Of a stretch of 64,000 nucleotides of DNA, positions 47,001-57,012 are shown in pieces. The position numbers and the translations under genes were made by a program. A model generated the notes under the pieces. It had not been told where the DNA came from, did no database searches, and saw only the letters and a program-made list of their open reading frames with translations. Source of the stretch: Nocardia nova SH22a. Lineage in GTDB: Bacteria > Actinomycetota > Actinomycetes > Mycobacteriales > Mycobacteriaceae. The stretch is taken from assembly GCF_000523235.1 (NCBI RefSeq), contig NZ_CP006850.1:930001-994000 (forward strand), given 5' to 3'. Numbering within the stretch: position 1 is the first letter of the stretch; each line of letters opens with the position of its first letter.

Positions 47001-50000
47001 ATTCCGTCGGCACTGGTGCGACTCGACGAGCTGCCGCTGACCGCGAACGGAAAGCTGGACCGGCGCGCACTGCCCGCTCCCGATCTGGGCGGCAGTACCG
47101 GTCGCGGCCGTGCGCTGCGCGACGACGCGGAACGCGGTGTCGCCGACGCGGTGCGCCAGGTGCTCGGCATCGCCGACACCACCGAACTGGCCGCCGATGA
47201 CGACTTCCTCGCGCTGGGCGGCGATTCCATCACCGCCATCCGGATGGCGTCGGCGCTGAAGAAGCGTGGACTGCTCATCACGACCAGCGCGCTGTTCGAC
47301 GCCCGGACCATCGCCCGGATCGCGGCGGCCGCGGAGCCGATCGTGGCGGGTGGCGCCCCGGCGCTGGCCGAGGTCGGCGACGACACCGGCTGGATTCCGC
47401 TGAATCCGATCGCGACCGTGCTCACCGAGACCGCGCCCGACCACAGTGCTTACAGCCAGGCCACCGCCGTCGTCACCCCCGCACACAGCAGCCTCGACCA
47501 GGTCACCGCCGTGGTCGCGGCGCTGGTGGACCGGCATCCGATGCTGCGCGCCCGGATGGACACCGACCCCGACGGGCGTACCGCCTACTACATCCCCGGC
47601 CCGGACGAGCAGGTCGCCGAGCCGACGCTCACCGAGATCGTGGTGCCCGCCCAGGAGTGGGACCGCGCCGCGGGTTCGCAACTGCGCGAACAACTCCGCA
47701 ACGGCAGCGAACTGCTCGACCCGGCGGCCGGGCGGATGGTCGCCGCCGTCTGGGTGCGCTCGGACGACGGCGCTCAGGGCCGGTTGCTGCTGGTGATCCA
47801 CCACCTGGTCGTCGACGGCGTCTCCTGGCGCATCATCCACGACGATCTGCGCCAGCTGTGGGAGAACCCTTCGGCGGCAGCGGAATCCGGCACCTCGGTG
47901 AAGACCTGGAACACCAGTCTCACCGGCCTGGCGACGGCCGACAGTGTCCTCGCGACCCTGCCGTACTGGACCGCCGCCGCCGAGGGCGTCGACCCGCTGC
48001 TCGGCGGTCGTGAACTCGATCCCGCGGTGGACACCGTCTCGACCGTCCGCGAGATCACCACCTCGCTCGACTCCGACGACACCGCCTTCCTGATGACCAC
48101 GGCCACCGCGGCCTTCGGCTGCGACTTCCTCGACATCCAGGTGGCGTCGCTGGCGGTGGCGGTGCACCGGTTCCGGCAACGCCGCGCATCCGACGCCGCG
48201 ACGGTGTCGCTGACCATGGAGCGGCACGGCCGCGTCGAAACCCTGTTCGCCGGTGTGGATCTGGCCAACACCGTGGGCTGGTTCACCACCACCTACCCGG
48301 TCACCCTGGATGTCACGGGGGGCTCAGAGGTGGAGTCGGCGGTCAAGGCGGTCAAGGAACAGTTGCTGGCGGTGCCCGAATCCGGGATCGGCTGGGGCCT
48401 GCTGCGCTGGCTCAACCCGGAGACCCGCGCGGCGCTCGAACAGTTCCGCACCCCGCAGATCAGCTTCAACTACATGGGCCGGTTCGCCGCCGCGGGCTCC
48501 GAGGGCGAGGCCGAGAACTTCTCGGCCGCACCGGAATTCGGCTACATGGGCGGACACGCGAATCCGGGTATGCCCGCACCGGCGCTGCTGGACATCAACA
48601 CCGTCGCACTCACCGAGGACGACCGGGTGACACTGCAGGCGTCGTTCCGCTTCCCGGCCGGGCCCCTGTCCGACGAGGATGTCCGCGAGCTGGCCGAGCT
48701 GTGGGAGTCCGGACTCGGGGAACTCGCGAAAGCGGTGCGCGACAACCAGATGCGCCGCCTGAGCCCCAGCGATGTGCTCGCGGTCGGACCGAATCAGCTC
48801 GATCTGGACCGCTGGCACGACATCTACGGCGAATTCGAGGACGTGTACCCGCTCGCGCCCATGCAGGCCGGGCTGTATCTGACCGCGCTGAGCGCCGGCG
48901 CCCGCGACGTCTACAACGTGCAGACCCTCATCAGTGTGCGCGGTGACCTGGACGTACCGCGACTGGGCCGCGCCTTCGACACCGTCCTCAACCGGTATCC
49001 GAACCTGCGGGTGACGCTGTCGGTGTCCCATGCCGGTCGCCCCTACGCGATCGTGTCCGGGCACATGCCGATCCCGGTGCGCGAGATCGACCTGTCGACC
49101 GTGTCCGACGCGACCGCACGCCTGCACGAGTTCTATCGCGCCGATCAGGCGGAGCAGTTCGACCTCACCCACGGCCCGCTGACCAGGGTCACCGTCGTGC
49201 ACATGCCCGACGGCGTGCACACCGTGGTGCTGACCATGCACCACATGCTGCTCGACGGCTGGTCCGGCCAGCTCGTGGCCCGCGAGGTGTTCGCCGAATA
49301 CGCTGTCGCGGGCGCGGATCCGATCGCCACCCCGGAGACCTTCGGGAAATTCCTGGCCATGGTCGAGGCCGGTCAGGAAGCGGTGGAGGCGGCCTGGCAG
49401 CCGGTGCTCGAGGGCGTGCAGCCGTGCATCGTGGCTCCGGGACGCGGGCTGGGCAGCGACGGCATTCCCGTCGAACGCTCCTTCGTGATCGACGACGATC
49501 TGGTGGACCGGCTCACCGCACTCGCCTCCGACGTGGGCACCACCTTCAGCGTGGTGTGTCAGCTGGCCTGGGCGAACGCGCTGCGCTATGTGGCGGGCGA
49601 GGACACCACGGTCTTCGGTGAGGCGGTCTCGGGCCGCCCGGCCGATCTGGACGAGGTCGACAATGCCATCGGCTGTTTCGCCAACATCATCCCGGCGGTG
49701 ATCGGCTTCTCCGGCGACCGGACGTGGCGCGAGCATCTGAGCGAGGTCCAGTCCCGGCGCCGGGAACTCATGGAGTATCACAGCTATCCGCTGACCTCGG
49801 CGCTGCGTGCCGCCGGAAGCCGCAAGCTGTTCGACACCATGTTCGTCTTCGAGTCCTACCCGCCGGGCCGCAAGGAACTCGAGGGGCTGCTCGGTAGTGC
49901 CGGACTGGAACTGGCCTCGTTCGAGGGCGCGGGCGCGACCGACAACGCGCTGCTGCTGATGATCTTCCCGGCGAACTCGCTGCTTCCCAGCGATTCGGTC

Positions 50001-50180
50001 CAGGCGGCGATCTTCTACGCGGAGGACGCCTTCGAGGCCGACGACGCCCGGATCATCGAGACCGCGTTCTCCGGCACCCTGCGCGCCATCGCCGAGTCGC
50101 CGGACCAGCCGATCAGCACGGTCCCGGTACTCGACGACGAGGACCAGGGCCTGCTGGTCATGAGACGGATGTGGCAGTGA
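44091..50180 (+). CDS. mbtE: Siderophore NRPS, C-A-T-E-C (MbtE-like with extra C domain)
   Basis: 2029 residues from the ATG at 44091 (TTG at 44079 is an alternative). Order: LCL-type condensation (~35-460, QHIAWDG with catalytic His169); adenylation (~480-980, YTSGTTGRPKG, GFDVSVFE with Asp690, pocket about D-V-F-S-V-L-L-M-D); carrier (LALGGDSITAI, Ser1046); epimerisation (~1095-1550, HHLVVDGVSW, ERHGR, VGWFTT); and a second condensation domain (~1580-2029, YPLAPMQAGLYLTAL, HHMLLDG). A C domain directly after an E domain is normal for D-configured donors. The next protein also begins with a C domain, however, so an acceptor A-T is missing between them. The NRPSs with dead C motifs at 21861 or 26067 are candidates. 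Substrate unresolved. Confidence 0.87.
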   Translation: MRSLEDLQAAMAARLAEEGLATAAAVGPRRDAERAPLSFGQRYVWAHQQISPGSTAYNLCLALTFEGDVDADALRTAFEALVRRHEVLRTTYHTDEDGEPYQRIHTELPPRLREVDLSAAAPAAARAQVRELTEAAARESFDLTAESSLRVTFARVHATELVAIVVIQHIAWDGMTLPALSRDVEEFYRQARTGEVEVEPLRLQVADFAEWEADRFAADDHDEDIRFWQSRFDGELPELPLPYDRRPVAVTERGERSDQPLSAPADAALRELTGRLRTTPFSVFLSAYYLALRQMTGRADMVIGTTVANREESGMELLIGNLSNMLPLRIAADGDTRFADLVEQVRGVITDGFGHKHFPQEGIVRAVNAATGNVGSSLFDTMVLFLHQKIDGPQLPGVTTSWDLMHNGAALLPLVVETFMHTDRTDVQITYRTDLFDAETIDRLHEYIDQVLAAAAPERPIDELTTLSRSDRAALSEWTHGGVVEIEADTIDAMIRAATAKYPDRTAVVFGDLELSYREFDSRVNELARLLLARGVRSGDRVGVYAERSERLPIAFAAVQRVGAVYFPVDPSYPTDRIEYMLSDAEATLLLVSAAQAPPVEITVPTVDLTDPEIVAELAATDSGELPSSALQRPIHTFDGAYLLYTSGTTGRPKGVIVHQRGVTNHVQWMRDYLEFGEERILQKAPIGFDVSVFELVNALCTGSATVLPPPDWWQADVEALAGIIHRHRITQISLVPSVVRAFIDAGPDPARLQSMRYVYLGGESVPPALVEESSRFFGGTVLGLYGPTEGSMDLMHEDFAGIDPHEDTIRSALIGAPEWNSSVYVLDEQLRQVPPGVVGELYLGGVQLARGYHRRPDLTAAAFVACPFSDESGARMYRTGDIVRWNAQGRMEYLGRGDDQVKVRGHRIELGEIGTVLRRMPGIASAVAVTTPQAQGDLALVAYYVADAEFDDDAEAIKAHLAQRLPEYMIPSALVRLDELPLTANGKLDRRALPAPDLGGSTGRGRALRDDAERGVADAVRQVLGIADTTELAADDDFLALGGDSITAIRMASALKKRGLLITTSALFDARTIARIAAAAEPIVAGGAPALAEVGDDTGWIPLNPIATVLTETAPDHSAYSQATAVVTPAHSSLDQVTAVVAALVDRHPMLRARMDTDPDGRTAYYIPGPDEQVAEPTLTEIVVPAQEWDRAAGSQLREQLRNGSELLDPAAGRMVAAVWVRSDDGAQGRLLLVIHHLVVDGVSWRIIHDDLRQLWENPSAAAESGTSVKTWNTSLTGLATADSVLATLPYWTAAAEGVDPLLGGRELDPAVDTVSTVREITTSLDSDDTAFLMTTATAAFGCDFLDIQVASLAVAVHRFRQRRASDAATVSLTMERHGRVETLFAGVDLANTVGWFTTTYPVTLDVTGGSEVESAVKAVKEQLLAVPESGIGWGLLRWLNPETRAALEQFRTPQISFNYMGRFAAAGSEGEAENFSAAPEFGYMGGHANPGMPAPALLDINTVALTEDDRVTLQASFRFPAGPLSDEDVRELAELWESGLGELAKAVRDNQMRRLSPSDVLAVGPNQLDLDRWHDIYGEFEDVYPLAPMQAGLYLTALSAGARDVYNVQTLISVRGDLDVPRLGRAFDTVLNRYPNLRVTLSVSHAGRPYAIVSGHMPIPVREIDLSTVSDATARLHEFYRADQAEQFDLTHGPLTRVTVVHMPDGVHTVVLTMHHMLLDGWSGQLVAREVFAEYAVAGADPIATPETFGKFLAMVEAGQEAVEAAWQPVLEGVQPCIVAPGRGLGSDGIPVERSFVIDDDLVDRLTALASDVGTTFSVVCQLAWANALRYVAGEDTTVFGEAVSGRPADLDEVDNAIGCFANIIPAVIGFSGDRTWREHLSEVQSRRRELMEYHSYPLTSALRAAGSRKLFDTMFVFESYPPGRKELEGLLGSAGLELASFEGAGATDNALLLMIFPANSLLPSDSVQAAIFYAEDAFEADDARIIETAFSGTLRAIAESPDQPISTVPVLDDEDQGLLVMRRMWQ

Positions 50181-50248
50181 TCCGGTAACGAACACCACCC
50201 GCGGCGAAGCCGCGAGCCCAACGACACGGGGATCGGGAGGCGATAGCG

Positions 50249-53200
50249 ATGAGCAGTGCGCAGATCGAGGATGTGCTGGCACTGGCCCCGCTGCAGGAGG
50301 GACTGCTCTCGCTGTCCCAGCTGTCCGGGGACGACGACGTGTACACGATTCCGTTCGTCGTCGATATCGACGGACCACTGGACCGGGCGCGGATGCGCCG
50401 CAGTATCGAGGCGGTGCTGCGGCGGCATTCGAATCTGCGGGCGGTGTTCTGGACCGAGGACGTCCCCCGGCCGGTGCAGATCGTGCCGGGCGAGGTGGAG
50501 CTGCCGTGGCGCGAGATCGACGCGCTGCCGGAAGAATTGGACGAGGTCACCGCCGACGAGATCCGGCGGCCCTTCGATCTGGGACGCGGTCCGGCACTGC
50601 GCGTGCTGGTGGTGTCGCTGCCGTCCGATCCGGACGGGACCCGGCGGGCGCGGATGATCGTCACGATGCACCACATCCTGATCGACGGGTGGTCGCTCGG
50701 GCTGTTCTTCACCGAACTGCGCGCGTTGTATCAGGCCGGGGGACAGGACGATTCGCTGCCGCCGGTCCGGCCGTACCGGGACTACATCGCCTGGCTGGCC
50801 ACCCAGGACATGGCACAGGCCCAGCGCCGCTGGGTGGACTATCTCGGCGTGCTCGACGGGCCGCTCATGGTCGCCGACGGTGGCGGCACGATGGGTATCG
50901 ATCGCTCGGCGGACGGTGCGCCCGCCGAGATCACCCGTTTCGCACTGCCCACCGCCGAGACCACGCGGCTGGCACAGTGGGCGCGAGCGCACGGCCTCAC
51001 GCTGAACACCGCGGTCCAATTCGCTTGGACGCTGGTGCTTTCGCGGCTCACCGACCGCCGCGATGTCGTCTACGGCACCGTCGTGACGGGACGACCGGAC
51101 CGTATTCCCGGCGTGGAACGCATCATCGGACTGTTCCTCAACACCGTCGCGGTCGCCTTCCGATTCGACCCGGATGCCGATGTGGTGTCCGAATGCGCAC
51201 GGCTGCAACGGGAATCGGCGTCTATGCGCGAGATCGGATTCCTGAGCCTGTCGGCGGTGCAGCGCGCGGCCGGGCACAGTTCGCTGTTCGACACCATGTT
51301 CGTCTTCCAGAACGCGCCGATGGAGGAGGCGTTCAGCACCACGACCCTCGACGGCGGCGTCACGCTGCGCCCGGTCATGACGGAGAACCTCACCCACTAT
51401 CCGCTGACTGTGGTCTCCCATCTACTGGGGGACGAACTGCTCGTGGTCGTGGAGGCGGTCCGGGAGTCGGTGCCGTATCTGCCCGATGACATCGCAGCGA
51501 GCATGCTGGCGATCCTGCGTGGCCTGCCGGAGGCGACCGGCCGTCGCGGTGACGAACTGGACGTGCTGCCCGCACCGGAGGTCGACGCGCTGCTGCGCTC
51601 GTCCACGACACCGCCGGTGCCGTCGGCGGACGATCTCGAAAAAGATCCGGCGACAACGGTATTCGATTTGTTCGCGCGCCAGGCCGCACTCACTCCGGAC
51701 GCGCCCGCGCTCACCACCGACACCATGCTGCTCACCTACGGTGAACTCCACGAGCGCGCACTCCGGTTGGCGGGAGAGTTCACGGCTGCGGGCGTCGGGT
51801 CCGAAAGCGTTGTCGCGGTGCTGCTCCCGCGTGGCCCGCAGGCGATCGTCACCGTACTGGCCGCTCTCGCTGCCGGGGGCGCGTATGTGCCCGTGGATCT
51901 TTCGCTGCCCGCCACCCGTATCGAATCCATTCTCCGGCAGGCCCGGCCACAACTGGTGGTGACCGATGCCGATCACGGCGATCTGGGCGGATGGCCGGTA
52001 TTGCGGATCGACGACCCGGAAGTGGGACGGCGCATCGCCGCCCGCCCGGCGGTCGTGCCCGCGGTGGCCCGGTGTGCCGGCAGTAGCGCCTACCTCATCT
52101 TCACCTCGGGCTCCACCGGTGAACCCAAGGGCGTCATCGGCACTCACGAGGCGCTGATCAGCTACTTCCTCGATCATCGTGAACGGGTCTATCGCCCCGC
52201 CACCGCCCGGCTCGGGCGCAGGCTGCGGATCGCGCACGCCTGGTCCCTGAGTTTCGACGCCTCCTGGCAGCCGCTGGTCGGACTGCTCGACGGGCACGCC
52301 CTGCATCTGTTCGACGACGAAGCGGTGCGGGACGCGCAGCGGCTGGTCGACGGGATGGATCGCTTCGGGATCGACATGATCGACACCACGCCCTCGCTGT
52401 TCCGGCAGTTGACGGCGGCCGGACTGCTGAACCGGCCACCGGCGGTGGTCGCGCTCGGCGGTGAGGCCATCGACACCCAGCTGTGGGCGCGGCTGCGGTC
52501 GCTGCCGGATGTCGCTGTGCACAACTGTTACGGGCCGACCGAGACCACCGTCGAGGCCGTGGTCGCCGATGTCACCGCGATCGAGGCAGCCGAACCCCAG
52601 GCCGCCGCGCCGACCATCGGCAGGCCGACCGCGGGAATGTCTGCCTACGTGCTCGATTCCCGATTACGCCCGGTTCCGGTGGGTGTGATCGGCGAACTCT
52701 ATCTGGCGGGTCCGCAGCTGGCGCGCGGCTACGCGGCGCGACCCGGCGGAACCGCCGCGCGCTTCGTCGCCGATCCGTTCCGTCCCGGCCGCCGCGCCTA
52801 CCGCACCGGTGATCTGGTGCGCCGCCGCGCGGACGGGCGGCTGGCCTATCTGGGCCGCGCCGACGCGCAGGTGAAGGTGCGCGGGTATCGCATCGAGATC
52901 GGCGAGGTGGAGACGGCACTGCGCAGCCTGCCCGAGGTCGCCGCCGCGGCCGCCACGGTGAGCCGTCGTGGTGCGGGTGCGAGCCTGGTGGGCTTCGTGG
53001 TCGGCGAGCCCGGCGCCGCGGTCGATCCGATCGCCCTGCGCGGTGCGCTCTCGAACCGGTTGCCCGCGTACATGATTCCCGCGCGCATCGTGGTCGTGCC
53101 GGGGCTGCCGGTGACCGTGAACGGGAAACTCGACACCCGCGAACTCGAACACCTCGCCGATATCGCGCTGGCCGCGAGCGGATCGTCCGGCGCCGAGCCG

Positions 53201-54829
53201 GTCACCCCCACCGAGAAGACGCTCGGCGCACTGCTGGCCGAGGTGTTCGACGGCCGCACACCGGGTGTCGACGAGGACTTCTTCGAACTCGGAATGGACA
53301 GCATCGTCGCCATCGCACTGGTGAATCAGGCGCGCCGCAACGGACTGGCCGTGACGGCGCGCACGGTACTCGCGAACCCGACCGTCCGCGATCTGGCCGC
53401 CGCCATCGATCGCGGTGTGGCCGAGGTGATTTCCGACGACGGCGACGCCTACGGGCAGGTGCCGCCGCTGCCGATCGTGTCCTGGATGTTCGCGCACGGC
53501 AACTATCGCCGCTTCACCCAGAACATGCTGCTCACCGTCCCCGAGGGGGTCACGCAGGACGCTCTCGGGGCCATGTTGCAGGCGCTGCTCGACGGGCACG
53601 ACGTCCTGCGGTCACGGCTCACCCACACTCCGGAGGGGCCGCGTCTGGTCACCCGGGAACCGGGAACGGTATCCGCCGCCCAAGTGCTCACCCGGATCGC
53701 CGACATGCCGGGCGACGCCGCGGGTGCGCAGTTGCGCGAGGCCACCCACGCCGCACTCGACGAGATCGACCCGGACACCGGAAATATGGTGCGAGCGGTG
53801 TGGTTCCGGCGTGCCGGTGCGGGGGATCTGCTGTTCCTCGCCATCCACCATCTGGCCGTGGACGTGGTGTCCTGGCATATCCTCACCGCCGATCTGACCG
53901 CGGCCTGGGAGCAGATCCGCGCGGGCGGGGAACCGAAGATACTGTCCGAGCCGACCTCCTATCGCGCATGGTCGCGGCTGGTGTGGCAGCGGGCCGAACG
54001 CCCCGAGGTGAGCGAGGGGCTGGACTACTGGGCCGCGCAGGTGCGCGATCCGGACCCGGCGATCGGCCACCGCAAACCCGATCCGGCCGCGGATACCTGG
54101 TCGTCGTTGCGGGCCACCATGATTCACACCCCCGCCGATGTCACCGCGGGGCTGCTGCGCGGTTCCACCCGGGACGAGGGCGTGCGCGAGGCGCTGCTCG
54201 CGGCACTCGTGATGACGGTGAACTCGTGGCGGCGTGCGCGCGCACAGGAACACACCGGCGGTGCGTTGATCGCATTGGAGAGTCACGGCCGTGCGGACGA
54301 GGTCGTGGGCACCGACACCTCCGGCACCGTCGGCTGGTTCACCACCGTGTTCCCGGCCCGGCTCGGTGCGGGGGAGCACGCGATCGAGGTCGGCACCGCC
54401 GAGGCGGATCCCGCCGCGGCCGCCCGGCTGATCGCGGCCGTCTCCACGCACGTCCGCGAAATCCCTGTGCACGGACTCGATTTCGGAATCCTGGATGCCG
54501 TGCAGCGCGTACCGGAACTGGCCGGTGCGGCCGACCCGCAGATCGAATTCAACTATCTGGGCCGGTCCGATCTGATCCGCAACGACGGCGACTGGTCCAT
54601 CGTCACCGATGCCGCCTTCGCCGACGCCATGCCCATCGCGCCGGAACCCGATCTGCCGCTTCGCTACGCCGTCGATGTGGTCACGGGCATCGAGAGCGAT
54701 GCGGGTGTGCCGAGGCTGGTGACCCAATGGCGTTGGAGCGCGGCATTGTTCACCGAGGCCGAGGCGGCCGCACTGACCGAGCTGTGGAGCCGGAGCGTGG
54801 CCGCCGTCGCGGTCGCACTGCAGCACTGA
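50249..54829 (+). CDS. mbtF: Siderophore NRPS, C-A-T-E, MbtF-like
   Basis: 1526 residues, ATG behind GGGAGGC. The condensation domain (1-430) starts [17 protein letters not shown] with HHILIDG (~residue 140). The adenylation domain (~455-950) has [11 protein letters not shown] and SFDASWQP (Asp670). Its pocket is about D-A-Q-D-V-L-C-V-E-K, almost that of the protein at 27752, so both should load the same basic, probably N-hydroxylated, amino acid. The carrier is [12 protein letters not shown] (Ser1018). The terminal epimerisation-type domain (~1060-1526) has [13 protein letters not shown], where DG is replaced by DV, and VGWFTTVF. In mycobactin assembly the matching terminal domain of MbtF is linked to lactam closure. 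It lies 68 bases after the previous NRPS, in the same operon. Confidence 0.9.
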   Translation: MSSAQIEDVLALAPLQEGLLSLSQLSGDDDVYTIPFVVDIDGPLDRARMRRSIEAVLRRHSNLRAVFWTEDVPRPVQIVPGEVELPWREIDALPEELDEVTADEIRRPFDLGRGPALRVLVVSLPSDPDGTRRARMIVTMHHILIDGWSLGLFFTELRALYQAGGQDDSLPPVRPYRDYIAWLATQDMAQAQRRWVDYLGVLDGPLMVADGGGTMGIDRSADGAPAEITRFALPTAETTRLAQWARAHGLTLNTAVQFAWTLVLSRLTDRRDVVYGTVVTGRPDRIPGVERIIGLFLNTVAVAFRFDPDADVVSECARLQRESASMREIGFLSLSAVQRAAGHSSLFDTMFVFQNAPMEEAFSTTTLDGGVTLRPVMTENLTHYPLTVVSHLLGDELLVVVEAVRESVPYLPDDIAASMLAILRGLPEATGRRGDELDVLPAPEVDALLRSSTTPPVPSADDLEKDPATTVFDLFARQAALTPDAPALTTDTMLLTYGELHERALRLAGEFTAAGVGSESVVAVLLPRGPQAIVTVLAALAAGGAYVPVDLSLPATRIESILRQARPQLVVTDADHGDLGGWPVLRIDDPEVGRRIAARPAVVPAVARCAGSSAYLIFTSGSTGEPKGVIGTHEALISYFLDHRERVYRPATARLGRRLRIAHAWSLSFDASWQPLVGLLDGHALHLFDDEAVRDAQRLVDGMDRFGIDMIDTTPSLFRQLTAAGLLNRPPAVVALGGEAIDTQLWARLRSLPDVAVHNCYGPTETTVEAVVADVTAIEAAEPQAAAPTIGRPTAGMSAYVLDSRLRPVPVGVIGELYLAGPQLARGYAARPGGTAARFVADPFRPGRRAYRTGDLVRRRADGRLAYLGRADAQVKVRGYRIEIGEVETALRSLPEVAAAAATVSRRGAGASLVGFVVGEPGAAVDPIALRGALSNRLPAYMIPARIVVVPGLPVTVNGKLDTRELEHLADIALAASGSSGAEPVTPTEKTLGALLAEVFDGRTPGVDEDFFELGMDSIVAIALVNQARRNGLAVTARTVLANPTVRDLAAAIDRGVAEVISDDGDAYGQVPPLPIVSWMFAHGNYRRFTQNMLLTVPEGVTQDALGAMLQALLDGHDVLRSRLTHTPEGPRLVTREPGTVSAAQVLTRIADMPGDAAGAQLREATHAALDEIDPDTGNMVRAVWFRRAGAGDLLFLAIHHLAVDVVSWHILTADLTAAWEQIRAGGEPKILSEPTSYRAWSRLVWQRAERPEVSEGLDYWAAQVRDPDPAIGHRKPDPAADTWSSLRATMIHTPADVTAGLLRGSTRDEGVREALLAALVMTVNSWRRARAQEHTGGALIALESHGRADEVVGTDTSGTVGWFTTVFPARLGAGEHAIEVGTAEADPAAAARLIAAVSTHVREIPVHGLDFGILDAVQRVPELAGAADPQIEFNYLGRSDLIRNDGDWSIVTDAAFADAMPIAPEPDLPLRYAVDVVTGIESDAGVPRLVTQWRWSAALFTEAEAAALTELWSRSVAAVAVALQH

Positions 54830-54899
54830 CCGCGGGTACTCGGCGGCGCGCGCACCGAAAACGTTGTGGCGGAGCCGTCGGCACAACGAAGGGAAACAT

Positions 54900-55646
54900 A
54901 TGCACAAACCGGGATGGATCAGGAAGTTTCACAAACCCCGAACCCCCGGCAGTCCACCTCTGCTGATCTTTCCGCACGCCGGTGCCGGCGCGTCGACATA
55001 TCGCAACTTCTCCAAGGCGTTCAGCGCGCAATTCGACGTGATCGTCTTTCAATATCCGGGCCGTCAGGACAGGGCGAACGAACCCCTGCCGGTCTCGCTT
55101 CCGGAGATCGCTTCCGGAGCCCTCGCCGAGTTCCGCGGTTCGGCATTCGACCGCGGCGTGCCGATATTCACCTTCGGACACAGTATGGGCGCACTGGTCT
55201 CCTTCGAATTCGTTCTGCTCGCCGAGGCGGCGGGAATCGATGTGCGGCTGTTGACCGTGGCGGCCGCGGTACCGCCCTGCCGGGCGGAATTCCGGCCCCG
55301 GACACCCACCGACGACGAGGAACTGCTCGACCACATCGCCATGCTCGAGGGCACCGGCGCCGACGTGCTCGGCAATCGGGATCTCATGCGACTGGCCCTG
55401 CCCGTGCTGCAGGCCGATCATCGCGCCTCCGACGCCTACACCGGCCCGCCCGACGCCCGTTTGAAAGCCGCGATCCACGCCCTGGGCGGTGACAGCGATC
55501 CGATCGTCTCGATCGCCGATCTGCACGGCTGGCGTAAACACACCGCCGACGCCGAGGTCTCGGTCTTCGAAGGCGGCCATTTCTTCCTCAACGATCACGT
55601 TCAGACGATCGCGGAAGCAACCGCAAGAAATGCGGAATCCATGTAG
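54900..55646 (+). CDS. Type II thioesterase, copy 1
   Basis: 248 residues, alpha/beta-hydrolase with nucleophile elbow GHSMGA (Ser95), LLIFPHAGAGASTYRNF at the N-terminus and the terminal catalytic histidine in GGHFFLNDH. Type II thioesterases remove misprimed groups from carrier domains; release of the product is an alternative role since no NRPS here has a fused thioesterase. ATG behind AAGGGAAA, 70 bases after the NRPS. It is closely similar to the gene at 61439. Confidence 0.92.
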   Translation: MHKPGWIRKFHKPRTPGSPPLLIFPHAGAGASTYRNFSKAFSAQFDVIVFQYPGRQDRANEPLPVSLPEIASGALAEFRGSAFDRGVPIFTFGHSMGALVSFEFVLLAEAAGIDVRLLTVAAAVPPCRAEFRPRTPTDDEELLDHIAMLEGTGADVLGNRDLMRLALPVLQADHRASDAYTGPPDARLKAAIHALGGDSDPIVSIADLHGWRKHTADAEVSVFEGGHFFLNDHVQTIAEATARNAESM

Positions 55647-55692
55647 GTGCACACAAGTTCGACCGATATGTACAGACAGCGGGGAATCAACG

Positions 55693-57012
55693 ATGACATC
55701 GGCGACGAAGGCGAACATCGATCACATAGTCATATCCGGCATGGCGGTAGAGGCGCCGGGCGGAATCGACGGGCCGGGTGATCTGTGGTCGGCCCTGACG
55801 GATGCGAGAGAAATGATCGGGCCGTTCCCGCGTGACCGCGGCTGGCCCATCGAGGAAATGTTGTCGCTGTCCGAACTGGACGGCTGGGGCGAGGTGCCGG
55901 ATGCGGGCGGATTTCTCGACCGCGCGGCCGAATTCGATCCCACCTTCTTCGGAATCGGGCAGCGCGAGGCGCTGGCGGCCGACCCGCAGCAGCGCGTCGC
56001 ATTGCGGGTCGCGTGGAAGGCCCTGGAGAACTCGGGCGTCAATCCGGGCGCCGTGGACGGTGAGGAGGGCGGCTGTTTCATCGGGACGCTGCCGATGGAA
56101 TACGGGCCGCGCGGCGCGGAGGTCAACGAGTACACCGGATATCGGGTGGTCGGCCAGGTCACGATGAGTGTGGCAGGGCGCGTCTCGCACTGTCTCGGGC
56201 TCACCGGTCCGTCGGTCACCGTCGACACCGCCTGCACATCCTCACTGACCGCACTGCATCTCGCGGCCGCCGCCGTACGCGACGGGGAGTGCGACTGGGC
56301 ACTGGCGGGCGGTGTGTGCGTGATGGGCTCACCGATCCTGTTCTACGAGTTCGCGAAATACAACGCCCTGTCCGCCGACGGGCACTGCCGCTCCTACGCC
56401 GACGACGCCACCGGCACGCTGTGGGGCGAGGGCGCCGGATTCGTGTTGGTGGAGAAGGAATCTCGTGCTCGCGCGCTGGGCCACCGGATCTACGGGCGGC
56501 TGCTCGCCTCCGCGCACAATCACAACGGGAAGGGCAAGCCGATCCTCACGCCGCGGGTGGACGCGCAGGAACGGGTGATCCGCAAGACGCTCCGGCTCGC
56601 CGGTATCGATCCGGCCGAGGTCGAGTTGATCGAGGGGCACGGCACCGCGACGCGCGCGGGTGATCCGGTCGAGCTGATCGCACTGCAGAACACCTACGGC
56701 GCAACGGAATCCGCGCCGATGGTCGGTTCGATGAAATCGAATATCGGCCACACCCAGGCCGCGGCCGGCGTACTCGGCCTGATCAAGGTGCTGCTGGCCG
56801 GACGGCACGGGCACATCCCGCCCAGCCTGTTCAGCGGACGGCCCACGACCAAGGTGGACTGGGACAGCTCCAGTCTGCGGCTGGCCACCGAACTACGGCC
56901 CTGGGAGGCCCACGACGGCGTGCGCTGCGGGGCGGTCTCCGCATTCGGCGCCGGGGGAGCCAACGCGCACGCGATCGTCGCGATGCCCGAAGACCAGGAG
57001 GAGCAACGATGA
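55693..57012 (+). CDS. mbtC: Standalone ketosynthase (MbtC-like), copy 1
   Basis: 439 residues. The full active-site set is present: Cys181 in VDTACTSS, His316 in EGHGTATRAGDP and His353 in KSNIGHTQAAAG. The N-terminus is DHIVISGMAVEAPGGI. It condenses an acyl starter with the extender held by the next protein, as MbtC does with MbtD in mycobactin. It starts 46 bases after the thioesterase and overlaps the PKS gene by 4 bases (ATGA). A fuller N-terminal frame upstream lies inside the thioesterase gene and was rejected. Confidence 0.93.
   Translation: MTSATKANIDHIVISGMAVEAPGGIDGPGDLWSALTDAREMIGPFPRDRGWPIEEMLSLSELDGWGEVPDAGGFLDRAAEFDPTFFGIGQREALAADPQQRVALRVAWKALENSGVNPGAVDGEEGGCFIGTLPMEYGPRGAEVNEYTGYRVVGQVTMSVAGRVSHCLGLTGPSVTVDTACTSSLTALHLAAAAVRDGECDWALAGGVCVMGSPILFYEFAKYNALSADGHCRSYADDATGTLWGEGAGFVLVEKESRARALGHRIYGRLLASAHNHNGKGKPILTPRVDAQERVIRKTLRLAGIDPAEVELIEGHGTATRAGDPVELIALQNTYGATESAPMVGSMKSNIGHTQAAAGVLGLIKVLLAGRHGHIPPSLFSGRPTTKVDWDSSSLRLATELRPWEAHDGVRCGAVSAFGAGGANAHAIVAMPEDQEEQR

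Noticed and set aside
43689..48227. Very long open frame (1512 codons) on the minus strand across the NRPS genes
   Set aside because: It lies opposite real NRPS domains, is His/Gly/Arg/Val-rich without motifs, and is typical of antisense frames in high-GC DNA.
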